From assembly GCF_016863175.1 (NCBI RefSeq), contig NZ_BOOJ01000058.1, positions 62,001 to 126,000 of the forward strand: 64,000 bases of DNA, given 5' to 3'. This DNA is from Paraplanobispora siamensis. GTDB lineage: Bacteria; Actinomycetota; Actinomycetes; Streptosporangiales; Streptosporangiaceae. The notes beneath the pieces are model-generated. The model searched no databases. It saw nothing but the letters and a program-made list of their open reading frames with translations, and was not told the DNA's origin. Positions 17,042 through 24,485 of this stretch are shown here, piece after piece. Position numbers and translations under genes: made by a program. Numbering within the stretch: position 1 is the first letter of the stretch; each line of letters starts with the position of its first letter.

Positions 17042-17743
17042 TCACCGCTCGCCGCGTGCCTGGGCCTCCTCGTCGAAGTCCAGGTTCTGCCGGGTGCGCC
17101 GTCCCGCGGCCGCCTGCCGGTCGACGCTCGCGCCCAGCCGGTCCGCGGCGGCCATCCGGCGATCGTTCCTGCTGGCCTGCCGGTCCTCCTGGTCGCTGCG
17201 CCGGTCCTCGGCGGCGGCCTGCCGATCCGCCGCCGCCCGCTGCTGGTCCCGCTCGCGGCCGTCCTGTGAGATCAGCCGCTGTTCGCGCAGTTGGGCCAGC
17301 AGCTCGCGCAGCGCGGCCCGATCGGCCTGGTTGCACTCGCGATCGGCCGCGGCCTGCGCCCGCTCACCGGCCAGCAACTCCAGCTCGCGCGCGACCGCGT
17401 CGCCGAGTCCGGCCAGCCGGTGCTGACGCCGGCCGGCCTGCCGATCCCGTTGCGCGGTCGCCCGGTCCCGCTGCTCGGCCGCCCACAGCAGGTCATGCGC
17501 ACGCCGGTCGAGCTCCTCGGTCGGCCACCGCTCCCAGGTGGCCGTCTGGTCCCGCTGCTCAGCCGCCTGGTCCCGTTGCTCGGCTGCCTGGTCGCGTTGC
17601 CTCGAGGCCTGATTGCGCACCAGCGCGGCGGCATCGCGCTGCTCGGCCGCCCGATCGCGTCGGCCGGCCAGCTGGTCGCGACGCTGCGCGGCACGATCGC
17701 GCCCTTTCTGATCGTTCGCTCGTGCCCCTCGGTCACCGCTCAT
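17042..17743 (-). CDS. RDQ/RD-repeat coiled-coil protein
   Basis: 233 residues from ATG 17743 (AGGAG 7 bases upstream). Almost the whole protein is a highly charged helix built from seven-residue repeats of the RDQAAEQ type (three near-identical copies at about 47-67) and looser RDxAAxxR units, so a long coiled coil is expected. There are no cysteines apart from one (DRECNQ) and no membrane segment. I do not know its function. It precedes a GAF histidine kinase on the same strand and may scaffold or modulate signalling; that is inference. Confidence 0.75.
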   Translation of the reverse strand: MSGDRGARANDQKGRDRAAQRRDQLAGRRDRAAEQRDAAALVRNQASRQRDQAAEQRDQAAEQRDQTATWERWPTEELDRRAHDLLWAAEQRDRATAQRDRQAGRRQHRLAGLGDAVARELELLAGERAQAAADRECNQADRAALRELLAQLREQRLISQDGRERDQQRAAADRQAAAEDRRSDQEDRQASRNDRRMAAADRLGASVDRQAAAGRRTRQNLDFDEEAQARGER

Positions 17744-17906
17744 GATCACTCCTGAGGCCGTCAATGACCATGTCCATCGCCGCTGCGCCGGACCGGACGC
17801 CACGGTGAGCCCTTTTTCAATATTCCAACCATGCCCCCTGCGGTGCGACAGCCTTCATCGAATCCGGCCCGGTCCGGCACCCCCGGACCGCGGAAGGCGG
17901 CGACTG

Positions 17907-18881
17907 TCAGGATGACGCCGCGTAGCGGGTGGCGATCGCGGCGGCGCGGTCGCGCAGGGAGTCGCGCAACCACTGCGGGTCCAGGGCCTCCGCGTCCGTG
18001 GTGAGCTGCCACAGCGCCCATTCGGCGTGCCTCGGATCCTGGAAGGTCACCTTCAGCCGTAGCCGGCCGTCCGGGTCGGCCTCTTCGGCGAGGACGGCCA
18101 GCGCGGTGCTCACCAGGTCCTCCCGCCGCGCCGGGTCCACCCGTACCAGCACGACGACCTGGTCGCCGCCGGTCCGGAAGCGTGTGCTGCGTTCCTGCCA
18201 GGCCCGTTCCAGATCGACCCGGTCCGGGCGCTGCGCGGGTTCGGCGAGTTTCTCGGCGGCCAGGATCCGGGACAGCCGGTAGGTGCGGTCCGCGCCGGAC
18301 CTCGTGGCCAGCAGGTAGCCCTTGTCGCGCACGGTGACCAGGCCGATCGGGTCCACCGTGCGCCACTGCGGGCTCTGGTTCACGGCCGCGTAGTGGATGC
18401 GCAGCCTCTGCCCGGCGAACACCGCGCGCAGCACCTCGGCCACGATGGCGTCGGGCACCTCCTCGGCGACCAGCCGGCGCGACAGCAGGTCGGTCTCCGG
18501 GTCGATGAGCAACCGCTCGGCCGCCCCGGCCGCGGTGTCCCGATAGCTTTCGGGCAGCGCGTCGACCACCTTGAGCATCGCCGAAGCGAGCGCCGAGCCG
18601 AGGCCGAACGTCTGCGCGCCGCGCCGCGATCCGGCGACCAGCAGGGCGAGGGCCTCGTCGGGATTGAGTCCGGTGAGCTCGGTCCGGAAACCCGGAAGCA
18701 ACGCGAAACCGCCGTGCCGGCCGCGTTCGGCGTAGACCGGCACGCCGGCTGCGGACAGCGCCTCGATGTCGCGCAGCACGGTGCGGGTGGACACCTCCAG
18801 CTCGCGGGCCAGCGCGGCCGCGGACAGCCGGCCGTGCCGGCGCAGCAGCAGCACCAGGGAGACCAGCCGGTCGGCGCGCAT
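17907..18881 (-). CDS. YafY-type WYL-domain transcriptional regulator
   Basis: 324 residues. The N-terminal winged HTH (RADRLVSLVLLLRRHGRLSAAALARELEVSTRTVLRDIEAL) is followed by a WYL domain (about 135-220, with LRIHYAAVNQSPQWRTVDPIGLV and DKGYLLATRSGADRTYRLSRI) and a WCX-type C-terminal region. Such proteins bind a ligand, often nucleotide-like, and repress or activate neighbours. It is divergent from ridA; the spacer holds an extended inverted repeat (18902-18920) as the probable operator. Confidence 0.92.
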   Translation of the reverse strand: MRADRLVSLVLLLRRHGRLSAAALARELEVSTRTVLRDIEALSAAGVPVYAERGRHGGFALLPGFRTELTGLNPDEALALLVAGSRRGAQTFGLGSALASAMLKVVDALPESYRDTAAGAAERLLIDPETDLLSRRLVAEEVPDAIVAEVLRAVFAGQRLRIHYAAVNQSPQWRTVDPIGLVTVRDKGYLLATRSGADRTYRLSRILAAEKLAEPAQRPDRVDLERAWQERSTRFRTGGDQVVVLVRVDPARREDLVSTALAVLAEEADPDGRLRLKVTFQDPRHAEWALWQLTTDAEALDPQWLRDSLRDRAAAIATRYAASS

Positions 18882-18901
18882 ACGAAAACGCTATCGGAAT
18901 A

Positions 18902-18920
18902 CACGACACAGGATGTCGTG
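18902..18920. promoter_or_regulatory. operator-like inverted repeat CACGACA-N5-TGTCGTG
   Basis: Perfect 7-bp arms; allowing one bulged base per side the symmetry extends outwards through GAAT/ATTC and CGG/CCG (about 18894-18927). It lies 21 bases before the WYL regulator start and about 90 before ridA, fitting control of the divergent pair. Confidence 0.6.
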
Positions 18921-19010
18921 ATTCTCCGGGAGGCTGATCAGCGCGGCCGGGAGGACGGCGGTTGCCGAGCCTGTGGACGTATGGATGTCGACGAATCGAA
19001 TGGAGCTGAT

Positions 19011-19412
19011 ATGGCAGTGGAGCGAACGGCGGTCAACCCGTGGCCGTGGTCGGTGGAGCTGGGATACAACCAGGGCGAGATCGTCTCCGGGCACGGCCGG
19101 ACCCTGTACTGCTCCGGGCAGACCGCGATGAGCGAGGAGGGCAAGCCCCAGCACGCCGGTGACATGGCGGCGCAGCTGGCGCTGAGCCTCGACAACCTGG
19201 AGGCCGTGCTCGGCGAGGCCGGCATGTCCCTCGCGAACCTCGTCCGGCTCAACGTCTACACCACCGACGTCGATCTGCTCTTCCAGCACTACGGTGTGCT
19301 GGCGGCGCGGCTGGGCGCCGCCGGGGCGGCGCCGTCCACCACGATGCTCGGGGTGACGCGGCTGGCGATCCCCGACCTGATGGTCGAGCTTGAGGGGACC
19401 GCCGTCGCGTGA
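19011..19412 (+). CDS. RidA family deaminase
   Basis: 133 residues from ATG 19011 with GGAG 7 bases before it. The sequence matches the RidA/YjgF trimer fold: LYCSGQTAMSEEGKPQHAGDMAAQL, LDNLEAVLGEAGMSLANLVRLNVYTTDVD and APSTTMLGVTRLAIPDLMVELEGTAVA. The usual catalytic Arg of enamine-deaminating RidA corresponds to the Arg of GVTRLAIP. It may hydrolyse reactive enamines or act as a related amidohydrolase. Divergence from the WYL regulator suggests that protein controls it. A strong terminator follows. Confidence 0.9.
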   Translation: MAVERTAVNPWPWSVELGYNQGEIVSGHGRTLYCSGQTAMSEEGKPQHAGDMAAQLALSLDNLEAVLGEAGMSLANLVRLNVYTTDVDLLFQHYGVLAARLGAAGAAPSTTMLGVTRLAIPDLMVELEGTAVA

Positions 19413-19419
19413 TGCGACC

Positions 19420-19453
19420 CCGCCGCCTCCGGCAGAGACGCCGGAGGCGGCGG
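19420..19453. terminator. 14-bp-stem hairpin terminator
   Basis: Perfect stem CCGCCGCCTCCGGC / GCCGGAGGCGGCGG around a six-base loop, 8 bases after the ridA stop and before the DUF488 ribosome-binding site. No U-tract. Confidence 0.8.
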
Positions 19454-19478
19454 GCTGGAGGAAGGAGGGGGATTTCCG

Positions 19479-19964
19479 GTGCCCAGGATGGTGACGATCG
19501 GCGTCTACGGCTTCGACGGCGAGTCCTTCCTGCGACGACTGCGGCACGCGGAGGTGCGTCTGCTGCTGGATGTACGCCAGCGCCGAGGTGTCCGCGGACC
19601 CGAGTACGCCTGGGCGAACTCTCGCCGGCTGCAGGCGGCCCTCGCCCAGGCCGAGATCGCCTACGAGCACCACCCCGAGCTCGCCCCGACCACCGGGTTG
19701 CGCCGGCTGCAGTACGCCGAGGACGACCGCCAGGGGGTCGGCAAGCGCTCACGCCGTGAACTCGCCGCCGAGTACACCCGCCGCTACACCACCGAGATCC
19801 TCGACCTCGCCGACCTCACGCCGATCGTGTCGGCACTGCCGGGCAGCGGGACCGCGGCGCTGCTCTGTGTCGAGCGCGACCCCGAGGCCTGCCACCGCTC
19901 GCTGATCGCCCAGCGGCTGACCGGGCGGCACCACGTCGTGATCGAACACCTGCGCCCGTTGTGA
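19479..19964 (+). CDS. DUF488 family protein
   Basis: 161 residues. GTG 19479 is chosen because GGAAGGAGGGGG ends 9 bases before it; the Met three codons later is too far. It has the DUF488 hallmarks IGVYGFDGESFLRRLRHAEVRLLLDVRQRRG, the basic NSRRLQ region and the C-terminal LLCVERDPEACHRSLIAQRL with Cys and His of a probable active site. The biochemical function is not established. Confidence 0.9.
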   Translation: MPRMVTIGVYGFDGESFLRRLRHAEVRLLLDVRQRRGVRGPEYAWANSRRLQAALAQAEIAYEHHPELAPTTGLRRLQYAEDDRQGVGKRSRRELAAEYTRRYTTEILDLADLTPIVSALPGSGTAALLCVERDPEACHRSLIAQRLTGRHHVVIEHLRPL

Positions 19965-20012
19965 CGCGTGAATTCCCGGGATCCTCATTGCATCGCGCAT
20001 AAGATCGGCGGC

Positions 20013-20750
20013 ATGGCGATGCGACTTGTGCAGATTGCGATGGATGCCGGGGATCACTCCGTAGTGGGCCGGTTCTGGGCGGAGGCGCTGGGCTGGGGTG
20101 TCTCCAGCGAGGGACCCGATGTGACCAACGTCGAACCGGAGGGCCTGGCCTATCCGGACCCCGCCGCCCTCTGGATCGACGTCGTCGCCGTTCCGGAGCC
20201 CAAAACGGTCAAGAACCGCGTGCACATCGACCTGGCGACCACCTCTGCGGCTCATCAGGCGGAGCTGGTCGCGCGTCTGAGGGAGCTCGGTGCGACGCCG
20301 GCCGATGTGGGGCAGGGGGATGTGCCGTGGACGGTTCTGGCCGATCCGGAGGGCAACGAGTTCTGTGTGCTGGAGCCGCGGGAGATCTACCGTGACACCG
20401 GGCCGATCGCCGCGGTGGTGGTCGAGTGCGCCGATCCGCGGGCCATGGCCCGGTTCTGGGACCGGGCCATGGACTGGACCCTGCACGAGGTGAGCGACGA
20501 CCACGCGAGGCTGCGCTCGGCCAAGGGGATCGGCCCGTATCTGGAGTTCCTGCGCACACCCGGCGTGAAGACCGTGAAGAACCGTGTCCATCTCGACTTC
20601 CGGCCCTATCCCGGTGACGATCAGGCGGCGGAGGTGGACCGGCTGCGGGCTCTGGGCGCCACCGACGTCGACCTCGGCCAGGGCGAGGTGTCGTGGGTCA
20701 TCCTCGCCGACCCGGAGGGCAACGAGTTCTGCGTCCTGACCCCGCGCTGA
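20013..20750 (+). CDS. tandem VOC-domain (glyoxalase-like) protein
   Basis: 245 residues from ATG 20013, made of two similar halves (about 1-120 and 125-245). Each half ends LADPEGNEFCVL and contains KTVKNRVH followed by a beta-strand, so this is an internally duplicated VOC fold of the DUF-type glyoxalase/bleomycin-resistance group. Metal ligands of classical glyoxalase I are not obvious. A TAAGAT box ends 8 bases before the ATG and no ribosome-binding site is present, so a leaderless transcript is likely. A fragment of a relative sits at 10031-10234. Confidence 0.9.
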   Translation: MAMRLVQIAMDAGDHSVVGRFWAEALGWGVSSEGPDVTNVEPEGLAYPDPAALWIDVVAVPEPKTVKNRVHIDLATTSAAHQAELVARLRELGATPADVGQGDVPWTVLADPEGNEFCVLEPREIYRDTGPIAAVVVECADPRAMARFWDRAMDWTLHEVSDDHARLRSAKGIGPYLEFLRTPGVKTVKNRVHLDFRPYPGDDQAAEVDRLRALGATDVDLGQGEVSWVILADPEGNEFCVLTPR

Positions 20751-20782
20751 GAAGCGGCCGGCGCTCGGGTGCGTCGCCGGTA

Positions 20783-20832
20783 CCTGCGAGAAGACGGGGA
20801 TCGCCACCGTCGATGGCGTTTCTCCTCGCAGG
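20783..20832. terminator. two-tier hairpin terminator after the VOC gene
   Basis: Outer arms CCTGCGAG (20783-20790) and CTCGCAGG (20825-20832) enclose inner arms CGCCA (20802-20806) and TGGCG (20814-20818). The structure follows the VOC stop by 33 bases. The rest of 20833-21024 holds only the MarR promoter region, with a repeated GTTGTCCA (about 20992 and 21014). Confidence 0.55.
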
Positions 20833-21024
20833 CCCGACCCGTCGATGCAGCCCCCCAGGCCCACATCGCACCAGAGAGTTCTACCAGTACCGGCATGATC
20901 ACTGTAGGTAAAACCCTGGAGCGGTCCTGGTAATCGGTGGCCCCGCATCCGAGAGGCCGGACGCCGCGCCGTACTCCTAAGCTGGTCAATGCCGTTGTCC
21001 ATACAGTCGACCAGGTTGTCCACC

Positions 21025-21495
21025 ATGCCAAGCGACCCTCCCGGCTTCGAGCTGCCGATCCGGCTCCTCCTCGGCTTCCGCGTCCTCATCGACGAGCTCC
21101 ACGCCGAACTCGCCCGGCAGGGCCACCCCGATCTGCGCCCCATGCACGGGTTCGTGCTCCAGGCGATCATGCGCGGCAGCGACACCGCCGTGGAGCTGGG
21201 CCGTACGCTCGGGGTCTCCAAGCAGGCGGCGGGCAAGACGATCGAGACGCTCGAACGCCTCGGCTACGTCGAGCGCGCCTGCGACCCCCGCGACACCCGG
21301 CGCAAGATCGTCCGGCTCACCGCGCACGGCACCGACTCCCTGGTCCGGTCGGAGCGCGTCTTCGACGAGCTGCGTGCCCGGTGGGCCGAGGTGATCGGGC
21401 CGCAACGGCTGCGCGAGCTGGAGGCCGACCTGCGCAAGGTGACGCCGCCGGACCTCTTCCGCCTCGACGTGCCGGGCTGGTTCGGTGCCCAGTGA
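21025..21495 (+). CDS. MarR-family transcriptional regulator
   Basis: 156 residues from ATG 21025 (an in-frame ATG at 20989 lies inside the promoter-like repeats). It has a winged helix: LQAIMRGSDTAVELGRTLGVSKQAAGKTIETLERLGYVERACDPRDTRRKIVRLT with the wing Arg-Arg, then a dimerisation helix. It is convergent with the membrane protein at 21538. The perfect palindrome at 22204, before that membrane gene, is a candidate target. Confidence 0.9.
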   Translation: MPSDPPGFELPIRLLLGFRVLIDELHAELARQGHPDLRPMHGFVLQAIMRGSDTAVELGRTLGVSKQAAGKTIETLERLGYVERACDPRDTRRKIVRLTAHGTDSLVRSERVFDELRARWAEVIGPQRLRELEADLRKVTPPDLFRLDVPGWFGAQ

Positions 21496-21537
21496 CGCCC
21501 CCGGGCCCCAGCCGGGCCGGCGGTGGCGACGGGATGT

Positions 21538-22182
21538 TCAGGATGACCCGGTCCGGGCTCCTGCCGGTGCGGGGGTCAGGTGGCGGGAGCGCCAGAGGGG
21601 ATAGCCGACCGCCGTGAGGAGGAAGAAGAGCGGGGCCGGGTGGCCGAAGACGAAGAAGGCGAGCGCGAAGTCGGCCACCGGTACCGCCAGGACGAAGTAC
21701 GGAAACCAGGCGGGCGGCGCGGGCGACGGCACGGGCTTGTCGGTCCACGGGGTGCGCTTCCACGGCTTGGCTATAGAGAGCCAGCCCTGGAAGGCGATGG
21801 CCGAGGCCATGAGGAGCGTGCCCGCGGGCATCGCCGGAGTGGCGACGGCCTCGCCCTGCGCGAGCGCGGTCAGCGCGGGGCTGAGCACGAAGATGGCGAC
21901 GTTGAGCTGGACCAGCGAGATGGCGGACTTCACCAGCACCCACCAGTACTGGAAGTAGCCCCACCGGGTGAGCGCCGAGAGCATGAATCCGGTGAACAGG
22001 GACCCGTTGGCCAGGTGCACCAGCACGTTCTCATCGAGCAGCTCCGCCATCACGTACGCGTCGCGGTCACCGGTCGCCATGCCGTACACGTTCAGGGTGA
22101 ACAGGGCGAGCGCCTGGCTCATCCAGCCCACCGATGTCAGCACGTGCAGCCACACCAGCAGGTTCCGGTTCGTCCGGCCCAT
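21538..22182 (-). CDS. multi-pass membrane protein
   Basis: 214 residues with about five hydrophobic segments: 8-33, 55-75, 83-103, 117-135 and 160-190. The first helix carries His (LVWLHVLTSVGWMSQALALF) and later segments His/Trp (LVHLANGSLFTGFM), reminiscent of DUF2269-like or b-type-haem membrane proteins, but I cannot assign a family firmly. A perfect 14-bp palindrome 22 bases upstream of the start suggests tight repression. Confidence 0.8.
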   Translation of the reverse strand: MGRTNRNLLVWLHVLTSVGWMSQALALFTLNVYGMATGDRDAYVMAELLDENVLVHLANGSLFTGFMLSALTRWGYFQYWWVLVKSAISLVQLNVAIFVLSPALTALAQGEAVATPAMPAGTLLMASAIAFQGWLSIAKPWKRTPWTDKPVPSPAPPAWFPYFVLAVPVADFALAFFVFGHPAPLFFLLTAVGYPLWRSRHLTPAPAGARTGSS

Positions 22183-22203
22183 CGCTCATCCTAAGAGTAG
22201 ACA

Positions 22204-22217
22204 GCCTATATATAGGC
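22204..22217. promoter_or_regulatory. 14-bp perfect palindrome GCCTATATATAGGC
   Basis: It sits 22 bases before the start of the membrane-protein gene (22182) and overlaps its AT-rich promoter. A second AGCCTA follows (22218-22223), giving the wider pattern TAGACAGCCTA...TAGGCAGCCTA. Probable MarR, PadR or TetR operator; the convergent MarR protein is the nearest candidate. Confidence 0.6.
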
Positions 22218-22317
22218 AGCCTACCCCTCCTGGGGGCGGGCGCGCTCCGGCGGAGACGCCTTTGTCGATCAAGGGAACTGCTAGTGGGCGTCAAGCGCCC
22301 CTGGCCATTGTTGCCGC

Positions 22318-23370
22318 ATGCCTCCGAAGTGGTACGTAACCGTCATGGGGACCGGTATCGTCGCAACCGCGCTACCCCCGGACCTCGACGCCCTGCGTCC
22401 CCTGGCGGCGGCCATATGGCTGCTGTCCGGCATCATGCTGGTCGCCCTGGCGTTCACCTGGCGGCACCGCCGCTTCGATCCGGAGATCGCCCCCTTCCTG
22501 GGGGCGCCGCCGATGGCGCTGCTCACCGTCGGCACGGGCACCCTGTTCTACGGCCAGGACCTGATCGGCCTGCGCGCCGCGATCGTCGTCGACGCCACGC
22601 TGTGGCTGGCCGGCACGCTCCTGGGGCTGGCCTCCATGATCGGGGTCCCGTGGTTCATGCTCACCCGGCACCGGCCCCGGCTGGAGGAGGCCTCGGGACT
22701 GTGGCTGATGCCGGTGGTGCCGCCCATGGTCGCGGCGACCGGCGGCGCGCACCTGGTGCCGCACGTGGGCTCCCTGAGCGAGGCGTTGCTGGTGACCTGC
22801 TACGCCCTGTTCGGCCTCAGCCTGCTCGCGGTCATCCCGATCGTGGCGGTGCTGGTCCGCCGCATCCGGGTGCACGGGCCCGGCGCCGCCTCGATGGTGC
22901 CCACGCTGGTCATCGTGCTCGGCCCGCTGGGCCAGTCGGTCACCGCCGTCAACCAGCTGGCCCGCTCCGCGCCGGAGCTGGCCGCCTTCGGGCTCTGGTA
23001 CGGGGTGCCGGTGTGGACCGCGGCGATGGCCTGGCTGGCGGTGGCCGCCTTCTTCCTGCTCCGCACCGTACGGCGCGGCGGCCTGCCGTACGCGATGACC
23101 TGGTGGAGCTTCACCTTCCCCGTCGGCACCTGTGTGACCGGCGCCTCCGCGCTGGCGGTCCAGCTCGGCTCGGAGCTGTTCGGCTGGGCGGCGCTGGGGC
23201 TGTACGCGCTGCTGGCCGGCGCCTGGATGACGGTCGCGCTGCGCACCGTACCGCTCGTCGCCCCGCAGGTGCGCGAACTCGCGACCCACTCCGAACGGCC
23301 GCAGCCGCGCCCGGTGCCGCGACCGGGCCGGGAGGCCCTGGCCCTCGGGGTCGGCGGGGGCGGCAGGTAG
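22318..23370 (+). CDS. TDT-family (TehA/SLAC1-like) transporter
   Basis: 350 residues with about ten membrane helices. The N-terminus PPKWYVTVMGTGIVATALP matches the start of helix 1 in the tellurite-resistance/dicarboxylate transporter family, and TWWSFTFPVGTC is the typical late helix. Members include TehA, malic acid permeases and the SLAC1 anion channel; the transported anion is unknown. The C-terminal tail is Pro/Arg/Gly rich and probably cytoplasmic. It lies just before a TetR promoter and may be in the same control region. Confidence 0.88.
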   Translation: MPPKWYVTVMGTGIVATALPPDLDALRPLAAAIWLLSGIMLVALAFTWRHRRFDPEIAPFLGAPPMALLTVGTGTLFYGQDLIGLRAAIVVDATLWLAGTLLGLASMIGVPWFMLTRHRPRLEEASGLWLMPVVPPMVAATGGAHLVPHVGSLSEALLVTCYALFGLSLLAVIPIVAVLVRRIRVHGPGAASMVPTLVIVLGPLGQSVTAVNQLARSAPELAAFGLWYGVPVWTAAMAWLAVAAFFLLRTVRRGGLPYAMTWWSFTFPVGTCVTGASALAVQLGSELFGWAALGLYALLAGAWMTVALRTVPLVAPQVRELATHSERPQPRPVPRPGREALALGVGGGGR

Positions 23371-23380
23371 CCGGAGCCGG

Positions 23381-23433
23381 TTGACACCGCGTAGGACGGC
23401 TGTCCTATTATTCCGTCTAGGACATCCGTCCTA
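23381..23433 (+). promoter_or_regulatory. promoter with two TetR-type operators
   Basis: A -35 box TTGACA (23381-23386) and a -10-like TATTAT (23406-23411) precede the TetR gene. Two 16-bp palindromic sites, TAGGACGGCTGTCCTA (23392-23407) and TAGGACATCCGTCCTA (23418-23433), overlap the spacer, the -10 box and the start region. This is a clear autorepression layout. Confidence 0.8.
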
Positions 23434-23477
23434 AAGCGGTTCCACGGGGCGGCCGGCAACACGGGAGGTGCGAGGCA

Positions 23478-24098
23478 GTGGGTGCAGAGACCACCCGGGC
23501 CCATATCGTCGAGGCGGCCGACCGGCTCTTCTACCACCAGGGCTACGGGCACACCTCCTTCGCGGCGATCGCCGAGGCCGTGCACATCTCCCGGGGGAAC
23601 TTCTATTACCACTTCAAGTCCAAGGACGACATCCTGCGCGCGGTGATCGTCGCGCGGCTGGAGAGCCGGCGGCGGATGCTCGAGCAGTGGGAGGCCGAGG
23701 AGTCCGACCCCGCCGGCCGGATCCGCCGGTTCATCGAGATCGTGGTGACCAACCGCGCCGACATCCAGAGCTACGGCTGCCCCGTGGGCACCCTGACCAC
23801 GGAGCTGGCCAAGCTCGGCCACCCCGCTCTGGACGAGGCCGGCGAGCTGTTCACGCTCTTCCGGGCGTGGCTGCGCGAGCAGTTCACGCAGCTGGGGCAC
23901 CCGGCCCGGGCCGACGCGCTGGCGATGCACGTGCTGGCCTTCAGCCAGGGCGTCGCCACGCTGGCGCACGCCTTCCGGGATGAGGACTTCATCCGCCGCG
24001 AGGTCCGGCGGATGCACGACTGGCTGAGCGCATACTCCGCGGGCTCCGAGGCCGCCGTCCCCGCCGCGCACGAAGACGGCGCGCAGGCCGATGCCTGA
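23478..24098 (+). CDS. TetR-family repressor
   Basis: 206 residues from GTG 23478 (GGGAGG about 10 bases upstream). HTH: AADRLFYHQGYGHTSFAAIAEAVHISRGNFYYHFKSKDDILRAV. The ligand domain has YGCPVGTLTTELAK, a Cys-containing motif common in YcdC/RutR-like and other TetR groups. It is followed closely by a YciI-like gene, probably co-transcribed and co-regulated through the twin operators. Confidence 0.92.
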   Translation: MGAETTRAHIVEAADRLFYHQGYGHTSFAAIAEAVHISRGNFYYHFKSKDDILRAVIVARLESRRRMLEQWEAEESDPAGRIRRFIEIVVTNRADIQSYGCPVGTLTTELAKLGHPALDEAGELFTLFRAWLREQFTQLGHPARADALAMHVLAFSQGVATLAHAFRDEDFIRREVRRMHDWLSAYSAGSEAAVPAAHEDGAQADA

Positions 24099-24132
24099 CG
24101 CCCCCGATTTCGACGATTCCGAGAGGTCTCAC

Positions 24133-24420
24133 ATGTTCGTGGTGTTGCTGCGGTTCTCCGCCAACAAGGCCGCCGCCGAACAGCACATGCCCGGCCACCG
24201 GGAATGGATCGAACGCGGCGTCGACGACGGCGTGTTCCTGCTGGTCGGCGGCATCCAGCCGGGGCAGGGCGGTGCGATCGTGGCCCACGGCACCTCGCGG
24301 GCGGACCTGGAGAGCCGCGTGGCGGCCGACCCGTTCGTCGCCGAGGACGTCGTCAGCGCCGAGATCGTCGAGATCGCGCCGTGGCTGGCCGACGACCGCC
24401 TGAAGTTCCTGCTCGCCTGA
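24133..24420 (+). CDS. YciI-like family protein
   Basis: 95 residues from ATG 24133, chosen because GAGAGG lies 7 bases before it; an ATG at 24091 overlapping the TetR stop is less likely. The alpha/beta ferredoxin-like fold is suggested by FVVLLRFSANKAAAEQHMPGHREWIERGVDDGVFLLVGGIQPG, with His33/His36 where YciI proteins keep catalytic-type residues, and by AADPFVAEDVVSAEIVEIAPW. The second gene of a TetR operon, probably a small-molecule dehydrochlorinase-like or binding protein. Confidence 0.88.
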   Translation: MFVVLLRFSANKAAAEQHMPGHREWIERGVDDGVFLLVGGIQPGQGGAIVAHGTSRADLESRVAADPFVAEDVVSAEIVEIAPWLADDRLKFLLA

Positions 24421-24485
24421 GCCCGCCCCCGCCCCCGCCCCCGGCCCTGTGTCCGGTACGGCGTGCTGGCCCTTTCGTGTTCTGG

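Noticed and set aside
17907-18881. WYL protein as a CRISPR- or defence-linked regulator
   Set aside because: No CRISPR array, cas gene or BREX/CBASS component was seen; the divergent partner is RidA.
19964-19984. Adjacent MluI, EcoRI, SmaI and BamHI sites resembling a cloning polylinker
   Set aside because: The 21 bases lie between a natural stop codon and a plausible promoter with normal flanking genes on both sides; there is no vector sequence. Chance is the simpler explanation, though an assembly check is cheap.
24421-24485. CCCCCG-rich tract as a regulatory repeat
   Set aside because: Low-complexity GC sequence between convergent gene ends without a clear unit length or dyad.
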